Shown here piece after piece: positions 1 to 11,500 of a stretch of DNA of 64,000 nt. Source of the stretch: Lethocerus indicus (Eukaryota > Arthropoda > Insecta > Hemiptera > Belostomatidae); contig JACDQD010000102.1 in the NCBI GenBank assembly GCA_019843655.1, positions 9,557,501 to 9,621,500 on the forward strand. Direction: 5' to 3'. How positions within the stretch are numbered: the stretch's first letter is position 1; each line of letters opens with the position of its first letter. The notes under the pieces were generated by a model. That model had not been told where the DNA came from. It did not search any database and worked only from the letters and a program-made list of their open reading frames with translations. The position numbers and the translations under genes are program-made.

Positions 1-2024
1 TAAAGGACCAATCTTTAGAATTCATACTCACCCTATTACCATAGTAATTTAAACAGTTAATTTTATTAGGAGTTAGAAAGTTGAGTTAGTAGTAGAAATC
101 ATTAATTAAACTTTAATTTTTTTTCTACTAATTATAATGTGAACCAAGTAAAGGTCGACATGGAGAGGATTGGGGCCGATGAATTTGTCAATTTTAATTT
201 CCATCATATAATATAGTATAAATAATGATTTATATATACAATAATATTATATAAATTATATATAATTTTATAGGTTTTAATCATCAATTATCAATTTTAG
301 TTTCCATTCCAACACTTATCTACCGATTTAACCCAACACAACCTACCCACTAAGCCATCACCCGTTCTAAGCCATCACTTTTCTTCCGATAGATTCAGAC
401 CCAATCAGCCAATTTTCTTCAGTTAGGTTTTAACCCAAGTCCATTTTCTTGGCTATTATCCAAACTCTCCCTACTCCTATAAATATATATACACATATTA
501 TAGATATAATTATATATTTAATGTTATTATTTAATATTTCCAGATATTGATGTGCAGTCTGATTACCTCGCGCACTTGATGTTCGTTTTCTATTTCCCTT
601 TGTCCTGGCCTGATATTGTGCAGTCTCATTAGATTTCGCAAGAGCCACTCTTGGTGCCTGTGACGTTTTTGTCCTAAGACGAAGTCTTTTCTTTGGAGGC
701 ATGACTTTTGTGGGACAGGATAGACGATAAGGGAGATTCGTTTGCGATGGTAATGACATATCGGAAAACAGAAAACAATATCTGTAGGTGAACGTTAACC
801 TCGTATCGTGGAGTAATGGTATGGTATATATAAGATAAGTTCCTCTGGTTTTTCTCTAGTTTAAAAAAAAATTACTTTTATGGACAGCTGATATACTAAT
901 ACAACAATATTAATAATGCTCATACACCAACTGAATCTAGCTGAAGTCCATTATAAAGCCTCTGAATGGAATTTTTCGATCTATCTAGCAGCGCCCAAAC
1001 AAACATTTTCCGTGCAGTGCAGCCATCTGGCGGCTATTTTACCCGAAATGGCAAATATTTTTATTCATTACGCCCTTTGACCTGACCTGTGACATGGAAA
1101 GGTGCTTCTTGACCTGACCGGACACGAGATGCATGCACGCTGAAAGTTTGCTGGAAATCGGTTCAGCCGTTTGGAAATGCATAGGGAAGGCGCGCGCGCG
1201 CGCACGCACGCACACACACACACACACACACACAGATAGACGCCATTTTACAAATATTATATATGTATTTTGTGTTGTGTATACTTGTTATGATATAAAA
1301 GCCACATTAATCTATCATTAATCCACCCTTAATCCAACCTACTGAGCCTAATTGGGTTGTATTGAACCGAATTGGGTTTGTACCGAGCCAATTTGGCTAA
1401 GCCTAATTTTTATTTAGTCATATTGAGGCGAATTTGAGTCGTGTTGGGTCGCACTAAAAATTCTTGTTATTGTGGACTTAAAATGGAATTGGGCTCCACG
1501 TTAATAAAAATAAAATCGGTCCCACTCCTGTAAGTAAAACAGTTTTTATGGAGAGGTTTAATGTTCTCTAATGTGTTGTCATAATATGTGCAGAATAAAT
1601 GTTTATATAAAGTTCAATTTTTTTATTTCAAATGGGAGAAAAAAGAATACAATCCAAACAGTATTTAAAATTATATTGCAGATCTCATTATCTAGGATAC
1701 GCAAACGTTTACAGAAACGAGACTTACTGCACCTGGTCATGTTTCCACACATATAACCAGTTTACATAATTATCGACTTTACCTTTTCCCTAGAGGTAAA
1801 AAATGCCCTTTCTCAAGTTTTTAATTTCCCAACAGGTCCTTGTGTCTGTGAATAAGCGTGTTCTGCACGAATCAGGGGGAACAATCCCGAGTTCTTCAAT
1901 TAAAGAGCAGAGACCGGTACAATCTTATCTGGGAGTTGGGTGGGGGAGCCGCGTTCGAGATTATCTACACCTTTTGGTGGCAGATAGTCGCTCTCTCACT
2001 TGGCACACCGGCGGCCGAACAAAA
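1..2024. other. AT-rich 5' flank with no supported gene
   Basis: I see no supported gene here. The stretch holds a CA microsatellite (1201-1234), AT-rich low-complexity DNA, and at 541-759 on the minus strand a short open frame for a basic, Arg/Lys/Gln/Ser-rich peptide that may be a transposon remnant. An upstream in-frame ATG at 1803 continues into the first gene, but it gives no signal peptide, so I treat 1803-2024 as probable 5' UTR. Confidence 0.5.
1201..1234. repeat. CA dinucleotide microsatellite
   Basis: A CG/CA run passes into a pure (CA)n tract. Open frames reading through it on either strand are repeat artefacts. Confidence 0.9.
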
Positions 2025-5000
2025 ATGACGGGGCACGTTTTTCTCGCTTCCCTTTTTCTAACAGGTCTCTTGATATCTCGGGGATTGGCTCAATCCAATG
2101 AAACGGAAACGGTCGCCGAAACGGGAACGGAGATTAGCCCAGGGGCGGAGGCGGGCTCGGGAGCCGGCGAGGAGACGCCCGAACGAGGCGTTTCGACGAT
2201 GGAGCGGGCGATGGACACCGCTAAAATCTTACTCCACTCCCTCTCGTCGGAGACTGTAATCAAGAGCGTCAAGGACATTATCAACAATTCCGACACCAAT
2301 TATTCGGATATAGAGTCCATAAAAGACGCTTTCGTACGGAGTGCAAACCCAGTGATTATTGATGGTTTTAAAAGAACCAATTCGAAAGGTATTTACTGAT
2401 TTTTTTACGTTAACAAATCATTTTCAAAAATTCGACCCACCGCGATTAATTCTGGGGTAAAAATTGAAAATGAAGTGTTTTAGTCGCTTTTAAACCTTCG
2501 GCCACTTCTGAAAAACTCTTCAAATGATAAACGAATCTATGGCTGGCCCCACCCAATGGGGTTTCTACAGTTTGTTTACCTCTCTAAAAAATGGCTATAA
2601 ATTAAAAAGTAGATCTATTCGCCCGGGCGCGTATCATCGTGTTGAGTGTTTGCATCATAACGAGTTAAGTTATTATTAGGCTTTACGTTAAATTTGTAAT
2701 TGCAGGACAGATTTGGTCCAAGGAGAGTCCAACTTTCTTGCTACGACCCTACATTATATTCCATATCTATTTCAGCTCGAGGACAATGTATATTTATCAA
2801 ATGGAACCCTCTTGAAGTAGCTTTTCACTTTATTAATTGTTCTTTCTTCTGCGTTTAGGCATTGGAGAGAAATGCAGTGCTGATTCTGAATGTAGTTCTT
2901 CAACCTGTCTAAATGGAGAATGTAAGTGCAACAGCGACCGCGTGTACTCTCCGGAGACTGCCACTTGCCTGTCAAGTGAGTACTTTTAGTCTTTGACCAT
3001 AAATGTATCATTTACCTGGATGAAATGTATGTTGAATTATAATCGTGTAGAGTTTGGAAACGGTGTTACGAAATATGAAGATAGAACAGCTGACCAAAGA
3101 AGAAATATCAGCCAGCATATTTTTTTAGTTCTACTTCAGCTGAAATAGCACATGGTTTAAAAAATCTGAAAACTTAAAAACGATTCATTGCTGGATTGCT
3201 GGATAATCGGTACCAAAACTGAATTAAGATCATCAGACATTGCAATTATGGAAGTATATAATACTATGCCATTGAGCACTTTGTCGCTATTGTAAAACTC
3301 CCTATTATGAAATCACAAATTTCACCATTATTGCAAAGAGAGTACAATTAAAAGACGATCGCAAGTATTGTCGCATAATATTCTGGAAATAATCAGGTTT
3401 AATTTTCGACTTTTAATTTCAGGACGCAATTACAAGCGACACGATCTTTTTGAAAAGCAAAAAAATGAAGAAAGAATAATGGCAAAAGTAGTTTAAAGAA
3501 CGAGAATTTTGGAATCGTCACAGTTAATTATTATGGAAAATATTAGTTTTTATGGGCACATTAGAGGAATTTAACTATTTTCATTTCATAGTAAAGTAGG
3601 ATGAATATCGAAATACGGTTTTAATATTATCATCACATTATTATATCATGTTAAATCCTTCGAAGGCTTCATTATGCGTCATTCCGATAAAATTTGTTTT
3701 TATTTGTATAACAATTGCTTACACGGAATGGTTATTGAAAATGTTATAAGTACCTTAATTAATAACAACTCGGTTCATTGCAATAGTGAGGTACGCATGC
3801 TCAGTAGATATTTTGCAATGCTAATTAAATTTATGTTTGTCGATTAATGATTTTAAATAACAGATTAATTTTGATTAAAAACTATTAATTAAGAAAGAGT
3901 CGGAAGTACTGGAGAATGTCAACTTCAAGCTGTCATACGTTATACACAGGAAGCTGCTACAGTAAGGAAGTTAGAATTCCAAGGAGGGAAAACATGAAGT
4001 ACCTTATTTAAACTAGAATTATTTAAACTGAAACGGTAAAAATGCAAGGATATAAACTGAACACATTTTAGATATCTGTAATTTTATAATATTAAGGCAC
4101 TGTACTTTATACAAGCAGCCCGAGCACCACATTACCGAACGTTGATGAAAGACTTGCCAGTTACATTATTTACAGTCTTGATTAGCATTGGTTAACATCC
4201 ACTTTATAATTGTTGTGACATTGTCTCATTGTTTCACGTATTCAATTATTGGGTTAACGAAAGTTACCTTTGTTCTTTTAAAATGTAACCTAACGTTACA
4301 AACTACTCTAATTTGATCACCTACATGACACAGATAAAAACAAAAATAGATATTGTTTCACTAATTAAATATTACATCAAATTTATACTATATATATGTT
4401 CTTTTGCTATGTCATTGGCAAATTTAATGTGGTAATGTGGTAAAAGTAATTAAATTATAAATTTGATTCATCCTCCAAGTATAGTTTGTTTATTAAACTA
4501 GCTAACTAATTTTGGCTATGATTTAACCAAATTCAATTTTTAGCTTTCTGAAAATTTGAACAAGAGTAGTTTTCTCCATTTGGTGGGCGTTCAGGTAAAA
4601 TGAATAAGACACGGTGAATTGTCTAACAAGTGGCATATGGTATGAATTGATGCAGAAGTAATTCCCTTTTCCCATGAGTGGGGAAAGAGAATCGGTAAAC
4701 GAAATATTTTTTAACTTAAGCTCAAAGTTGCACTAAAGTTATAATACTTCTTTTTTTAAATACACGTTGGACATCGTTTACAATATGCAAATCTTAGTTA
4801 AAAATTCATAACCTAGCCTAGCCTTATGGTAGGTCTCGGGCAGTGTTGTTTTTGGGACAAGAGGCAAGCGGCGTCTGACATTTATTCTCTTTGCTCTGTC
4901 GCGTCACTCTACATGTTCAATGGATCCATTTTATTTGTAATTATGAGAAATCCAAGTAAAGATAAAACAATATAAAAAACCGGTTAAACCAAAGTATTAC

Positions 5001-8000
5001 CTTTCAGGACTACTATTTGTTATTCGATTTTTGTTTATTCGATTTTTGTTTAATCGATTTTTGTTTATTCGATATTCTATATTAAACTATGCATCACGAA
5101 AGGATGAGAGAATTTTGACTTATTCACTGCAATAAACGTACTTTATCTCACTTGGTAATAACGATTTACACGTACTCAGTGCATCAGATAAGGTTCATAT
5201 CTGGTATAACAATTTTCCTTATTTTTCAATTGTATTAACTGAACGAGTTTGCCCTAAAAATACCCATTTTTTACTTATATTTGGCCCTAAGTTAGATCGG
5301 TTTCAGCTTATCATGATCGTCAGTAGTTTTCAGTATTTCATATCTGTTCCGACGAATCATCCTTTCGACAATGTTCCACTGTAACATTTAGTTTGACACG
5401 ACGATAAATCATACAAGTTATGATGTTACAAATCATCGAACACCCGCCCCCAATGAAATATCAATATTTTATATATATTATTTCATTTTAAAGTGGCCAA
5501 ATCTTTGGGAGACGAGTGCACCGTTATGGAACAATGTACGGCTGGCCTGGATAAAACAGTTGGTAAAACGATATGCTTAAATTTCAAATGTTCTTGCCAC
5601 CTCAAGCATAAGCTTCAGAATGGCTCCTGCGTCGAGCAGTACAGTAAGTAATGCAGAACCATTAAGCATGATTTATTTCTGTTTTATATTTAAATTTCAG
5701 TAAACCAGTTTTACCGCTTCAAGAAAGTGGAAAATCGTAGAAAGAAATATAAAATGAATTTCTAACAACCGATAATTCGAAAGTCATACGTTCATGTTGC
5801 ACAACATGAACCGAGTTTTTTTTAGTACATTCGCTGGTTGGCATTCGTGCAACTTTAACGTTCAATACTTTTAGTTTCAGTAAAATATAAATAAGAAATT
5901 TCATGTTTTAAAATAAATTTGTACTTGACGACAGGCTTGGGGACTGTTTGTATAGCTGATGAAAACTGCAGTCACGCTTCGGGCTCGGTCTGCACGCAAG
6001 AGGTGTGCACCTGCCCGCTCGGCAAAGTCCCTTCACCAGAAGAAGACAAATGCATACCGGGTAAGGGGAAAATATTAAATATTAAATTGGTGTTCGTTAT
6101 TTTGTACTAAATATTAGAAACTCAGGAAAAGAAGTATTAGTGCACGTCTTAATATTTTTAAAAATAATTATGTCCAGTACTTCGAACCAGTAAATCTATG
6201 ATTACATGAATTTCAAATCGATCGACTTGACAAACGTTAAATTAGTTGGGATGATAATTGTGGTGAAGTAATTAATTTCTTAAATCAGAACTAGGTTCAT
6301 TCCAAACTGGAGAATGTTTGAACCTGCAAATCCGTAAGTAACTCGATGTATTTATCAAGTACGGATTAAACCGTACATGCAATATTTTTGATAGTATTAA
6401 GGATATATTTAAAGTAAACTAAAAATTTTGTATTTATTTTGGTTTCCGTATAACCAGTTCCAAAAAAAGTAAACTATTCACGAAGTAAAGAGTAAGTAAC
6501 CTTTGCTTACTTTTAGTGGACCCCTTAATTTTGTGGCTTTTAGTGGAAATAAAACTACGACTGGTGTCAATTTCCAAGTCAGTATAAGAATAGTAGTTAT
6601 GACAAATGTTATATTTGTTTATCCCTGTGACGTAGATGGGCGTTCACGAGCAAATACCTTGCAAAATCACCATTTGATTAAACCGGTCCTTCTGATTAGA
6701 TTAACTCAATATTCTCTTCTTTATCGGACGAAGCCACGGTTTCAACATAATTCGCAATGTCGAATTTCCTACCGTTCTTTGAGCACTAACTTGTTAAATC
6801 GCAGTCATCGAAAGGTTCGGGCTGCTACAATTAAACATATTTCTCCATGCATGAAATCATCGTCCAACACGTCCCAATTCCATTTTGTATAAGCGAATTA
6901 AAAAAGAAAATGTCCTTAATGGAATTTATTCAATCCCATAATTTCTCCGAATTGTGTTTCGTCCAAATTTCGATTTTGGTGCCGAATATAGGAGAAATAA
7001 TAACGTTAGAAATTCGTTAACATAAACAAATTTCCTCTATATAAAAATAAAGAAAAAAAGATGTTGAAACTCTGGCACTGTCGTACAACTCTAGAGGCTT
7101 GCTTAATGTTCCGCAATGATATTTTTGTTGCAGTGGCCAAGAGCACTCTTGACGAGTGCAAGGAGGATATCCAGTGCAGTCTTATACTCCATAATTCGGT
7201 CTGCAAAAATTCAAAATGCGTTTGCAAGCCCCTGAACACAGTAGTTGCAGGAATCTGCGTCCCCATTAAGGGTAAGCATTACTGCAACCGGAGGAGGGGG
7301 GGGGGATTAGGGCCCCTTATTATTTTAGGAGACACACTAAATAAAGTAGCCGGTTGAGAGGAAAGTAAAACTTGTTTTTGTTTTCCCAGCTCTATCCGAC
7401 AGTTGTAATGATGACGCAGAATGTGTTAAACTGGACGAGGAGGCTTCGACTGATGGGGCGGTGAAGAGGGGTTGCGTCAACAACCAGTGCGCCTGCGTCA
7501 AGGGCAAGAGAGAAGATGACGTTTGCATTAGTAATTCATTCATTTATTTATATTTTTGCCCAAATATGTTCGATTACGGCCTTGAAATTCGAACGATAAA
7601 TTGACCGTCTTCCTACGGCACTTTCTCAAGATGGAAAGGGAAATTTACGAATCATATTCACAATATGAAATGAGCTATATGAATTGTCAAAAAGAATAAT
7701 TTTCTGTCACCACACGCGTTTTTGGTCCATTGTTAGATCGGTTTCGAGATAACGCCATCGCCAGTAGGTTAGTAACACCGGTAGTACAGCGGTTAGTTAC
7801 AATATAACAAAAAAGTGTGTAGATATCTGCAAATATTTGATAACTATAAATACATCTCAGCGCCAAAGTTATGACTGTCTTGGTATGGTCATTTTGTAAA
7901 CCTTTGTTTATATTGGCATATACTTCACTGGCGTGTACAAATTTATATTTTTCACTTAACGAGTAATCCACAGTGGGCCATTTGCCTGCTGTCTACTTTG

Positions 8001-8185
8001 GGGTTTTCCAGTTATAGGAATAAGTGGTAAACAGAAAAAAAGGACTCCAGTGGTGAATTCTATATTTAGCCTAATAATTTTCTGGTTTTTTTTTAGGCGG
8101 TGTACGTGGAGCATCGATCGACACTTATTCGACAACACTGGCGCTCGTGTTAGCACTAATTATGTCAAAATTAATTGTAAACTAA
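2025..8185 (+). CDS. Secreted cysteine-rich EB/EGF-like module protein with GPI-anchor-like tail (tandem copy 1)
   Basis: Exons: 2025-2388, 2859-2975, 5494-5643, 5935-6060, 7134-7271, 7390-7530, 8097-8185 (1125 nt, 374 aa). All introns are GT-AG and all are phase 1. The start at 2025 has a good context (caaaATGac) and opens a signal peptide ending near GLAQ (residues 1-23). The rest of exon 1 is an acidic, low-complexity and helical spacer. Exons 2-6 each encode one module of six or more cysteines with a C-x-C pair (ECKC, KCSC, VCTC, KCVC, QCAC), typical of EB or EGF-like modules in secreted insect proteins. Exon 7 encodes a short linker and a terminal hydrophobic stretch (TTLALVLALIM) ending soon after, as in GPI-anchor signals. 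I infer an extracellular, membrane-anchored protein; its ligand and role are unknown. The next gene downstream has the same plan. Short extra exon-like segments lie in introns 2, 3 and 4. Confidence 0.8.
3423..3496 (+). other. Candidate alternative terminal exon in intron 2 of EB gene 1
   Basis: A consensus acceptor (ttttaatttcag) opens a segment that is in frame with the phase-1 end of exon 2. It encodes about 24 charged residues (starting RRNYKR) and then TAA. If used, it would give a truncated secreted protein with one cysteine module and no anchor. It could be chance: the segment is short and has no other support. Confidence 0.25.
5021..5080. repeat. 15-bp tandem repeat
   Basis: There are three near-identical copies of tattcgatttttgtt (5021-5035, 5036-5050, 5051-5065), the third with one change, followed by a decayed fourth. 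It lies in intron 2 of EB gene 1. Confidence 0.85.
5291..5336 (-). repeat. Decayed hammerhead-like repeat remnant
   Basis: On the minus strand this reads CTACTGACGA, a variable spacer, then GAAACCGATC, matching the order of blocks in the better-kept copies at 14.9, 53.0 and 62.7 kb. CUGACGA fits CUGANGA, but stem II is not clear and stem III (ACCGAU) is no longer palindromic. I read it as an old, degenerate relative in intron 2 of EB gene 1. Confidence 0.4.
5701..5765 (+). other. Candidate short exon after a 57-nt intron in EB gene 1
   Basis: Exon 3 ends at 5643 with a strong donor (GTAAGT). A consensus acceptor with a T-rich tract (tttaaatttcag) occurs only 57 nt later. In the exon-3 frame the following bases read 21 residues, rich in Lys/Arg with an NQFYRFKK core, then TAA. 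An internal donor at 5736 (GTAGAA) would make it a phase-1 cassette exon joining exon 4 instead. Its peptide resembles the one at 8744-8790 in the neighbouring gene. Confidence 0.35.
6289..6333 (+). other. Candidate 45-nt cassette exon in EB gene 1
   Basis: This is an AG-bounded, GTAAGT-bounded segment of exactly 45 nt. It is phase 1 at both ends, so it could be included between exons 4 and 5 without a frameshift. It adds ELGSFQTGECLNLQI. There is no supporting homology. Confidence 0.3.
7733..7776 (-). repeat. Decayed hammerhead-like repeat remnant
   Basis: The minus strand reads CTACTGGCGATGGCG, a spacer, then GAAACCGATC and TAAC. The block order is the same as in the well-preserved copies, but the core is damaged (CTGGCGA for CUGANGA). 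It lies in intron 6 of EB gene 1. Confidence 0.4.
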
Positions 8186-8541
8186 TTTTAATATAAGTGA
8201 AAAAATTGGGACCGATTGGAATTGTGTAAATTTTTTATTAGTAATATCGAATAGTTTGTACAGTTAATATTGAATAATTGAACTGTAAATTTTGTTTCAC
8301 TTACCAGTATATAAAGTGAAGCGATATGCGCAAGTGTACTGTAGTTAATATGGCGTATCTCATAATTATTATCTAATATCAATAGCTGGTTGAAAACGGG
8401 TGTTTTACGATACACCTCCAGTTAGTACAGGCAGGACGATTAAATTGAGGCGGTAGGGCGGATACTTTCTTATTTTATTGTGGTTGTGTAAATCTTTATT
8501 TATTTGTACGGAATTTGTTGAAAGAATAACGAGAAACGGGA
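8186..8541. other. Spacer between the two EB genes
   Basis: This 356-bp spacer is AT-rich. It must hold the 3' UTR of the first gene and the promoter/5' UTR of the second. I see no clear polyadenylation or core-promoter motif that I would commit to. Confidence 0.4.
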
Positions 8542-11500
8542 ATGATATTGATGTATTTAATTTACATGATTCTATTCCCACTGGCTATTTTAGCTAATGA
8601 TAGAGAGCGCACAAAGAGTTTTATTACAGAAAAAGGTAGGCCAGTTACAGAATTCGAAAAATATACTTAACTAGGATAGTTAGTTCCAAATTCCAAACTT
8701 GGATTAGCTTATTATTTTGGTTTCTAACCTCGATTATATTCAGTGAACGGCTGGTACAACCGTTTAAAGCAGTTTAATAAGGCATTGATTGTAAGTAAAA
8801 TTTACAATTTCTAAAAGGTAATATTTAAGTAAGAAAATTGTTTTCAAGTATTTAATTATTAACTAAACTGTACAAGAAAGAAATTCAAATCCAATGGCAT
8901 GAATTCAGAAGTTGTTTGAATGACATTTTGTTTCCAAGTTACCCCCGTAGTCTCATTACATTAAATAAGAATTTTCGATTTCGTACGGGAGTTACCGATA
9001 AGATAAAGATACAGTATAAAGTGTGCAGATTTAATAGTTTCTGACAGAAGCGGAACTATGACAATCCTCGTTTCAAGGAAATATTTAGAAAATGCCTTCG
9101 TAATTCATGTTCATTCCCAATATTTTCTGTACTATTTTTTATCAAGGCGCATTGAAATTTCATCGACCCCATGAATTCAAGTTTTTATCTAATCTTGAAA
9201 TCAATAGATACAATGTTAATCAACATTTAGTTAAAAACTAGTTGATGTAAGGTTACTGATTTTCTAAGTAAACGTTATTTCATTTACCTTTTATTTTTAA
9301 CCAAACCAACATTTGTACTTCTTAATCTCCCGACCAAAAATCACGATTGCCAGAGCATAATAAAATGGACGGCTATAAAAAATATTGTAATTGTAATTTT
9401 TCATTTAATTCAAAAACTGGTACTTGCATGTCTTTGTGGCAATAAAATACATGGTACATTTTATTGTATTGACATGAAATGTAAATAAACTCAACTATAA
9501 TAAAATAGACTCCATAATCTGCAAAATGTATTGTAGTTTTAAGAATAATTCAACCATAAACAAGTCAGCCATATAAAAAACTGAGTTACAATTATCTTAT
9601 TTTTCTTAGACGTGGGACAGTGTCGCAAGAGCGTCATAAAACTGACGTAATACTAAATTAGAAACGCTATAATAAGATTAGTCACATCACACTAAAGAGC
9701 TTTCCTATAGAATTCACCGTATTTATTTATTTTTCATAATAGCTACAAAGTATCCCTGTACTTTGAAACGGCAGAAAATCAACTTAAGCCAGAGTAAGAA
9801 AATCATAATATTAATCCATGAAAAAAATTAGTTATTTGCGTGAATTAATTAACTTAATAAATTAAATATTAATTAATTAAACCGGTTCTTCTGTTTTGTA
9901 TGTGTATATTGTGAAATTAATAGTTTCTAGTATGCCGAATCCGCTATGTATCTCTGTCATCGGAGATAAGAGTGATAAAGTAGTTGACTAGCCATAATAC
10001 ATAATAATAAAGAGTAATAAAAAACTTTTATAATGAAATTCATTTGTTTCCGACGTACTTTACATTTGCAGAATAAATGTTACCCTAATCCATGCCACAA
10101 GACGGGAACTCATAGAAGTGTTCCATGAAACATTCTTCAGTTCAAACAATTTACTGAGATTGTTTGATTCCTGAAATTATTTATGCTTAAATTATATTTA
10201 TGTGGGTATTAATATGGGTATTAATACTGTAGTAACTACTTTATATTTAAATATATACTTTAGCAGTAATTGTTTCTTTTATTTAAAGGAAAGTGACATA
10301 TATTTAATGTAACTAGTCCGTTAAAAGAAAGGTTTGGGAAACACTTAATACTCTGCTGGGTAGGAGATGTCACAATGTAGAAATTGTAGACTTCGCACTA
10401 GAAAAATGTGCAGATAATTCTTAGAGAGTTAAAAAAAGAGAAGTTGTATTTATGACATCGTTAATATTATTTCATGTTTAATATCATTCGCATATTTAAA
10501 TTATATTAGAAGCCGCTATTATTGTTTGGAGGAAAAGGAACTTGGAAATCGTTTGTTGCGGAACGGTCTTCTCGTTTCGTTTAGGTGTATTTTGTGAATA
10601 ATCTAATTTTACCTATTAATTTTTGCTGAACGCTTACCCACTAAAAAGGTTAATAATACTAAAGAAAAGAACTGCCATGCAAGTCTCACAGTTCCAGTGG
10701 CGTTGGTTCAATGAATATTTTCTTGTTGACTCGAAAATCAAAGAAATTCCACTGGGGTGCTATTTCCCCTTTGGCCATTATTTCTCTGTAAAAGTACACG
10801 ACTTAAAAATAGCTTTTGTTTCGTGGTACAGACAAAATAGTGGGAAATGTCCGACCCGAATGTCTGACTGACGAGGACTGTGTGCAGAACGCCATATGCG
10901 AAAAGAACAATGTCTGCTACTGCATGAACAACTACGCAGCCGTACTACAAGGAGGGTCCACCGTCTGTCTTAAAAGTAAGGTTTTCCCTTATATTCTTCC
11001 CTATTACTATCTTCCAGTGTCCCCCTCCATCAGTATTTCTCTCACTTGAAATAATTAGAAATTCTCTTTGTTGAATTAACGAGTGGTGGTAGGCAAAAGG
11101 ATGGGATACACCAAAGAAATGGATTGACAACAAAATCACTGAATTTAAATAGATCAGACATTGTTCAATGCATCTAAATTAATATCATATGAAACATTCG
11201 TGTGTACGTATTCTTAGAAATTTATGTAAATAATAGGAAATTATAATTTCGTAAAAATATGTGTGCAATACAATTCACTGGATGTAAATGGTAAATTTAA
11301 CCAGTTATAATAGTAGTATGGGGGCATCATAACTATGTATTATTACTGTTTTAACAAGTTTCATTGGTAGACATTCGCTGAACCTATTCATTTGTCCATT
11401 AATTTTACATAATTAGACCATTTTACTACCAAAGAATACATAATGGTGTAATTTGTTCTTAATTAATTACGTAAAATTAAATTAAGTTTTTTCTTTAATT

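Noticed and set aside
6503..6892. 129-codon plus-strand frame in an intron of EB gene 1
   Set aside because: No family resemblance and no cysteine module. It lies in an intron; although one acceptor could lead into it, no compatible downstream donor was found.
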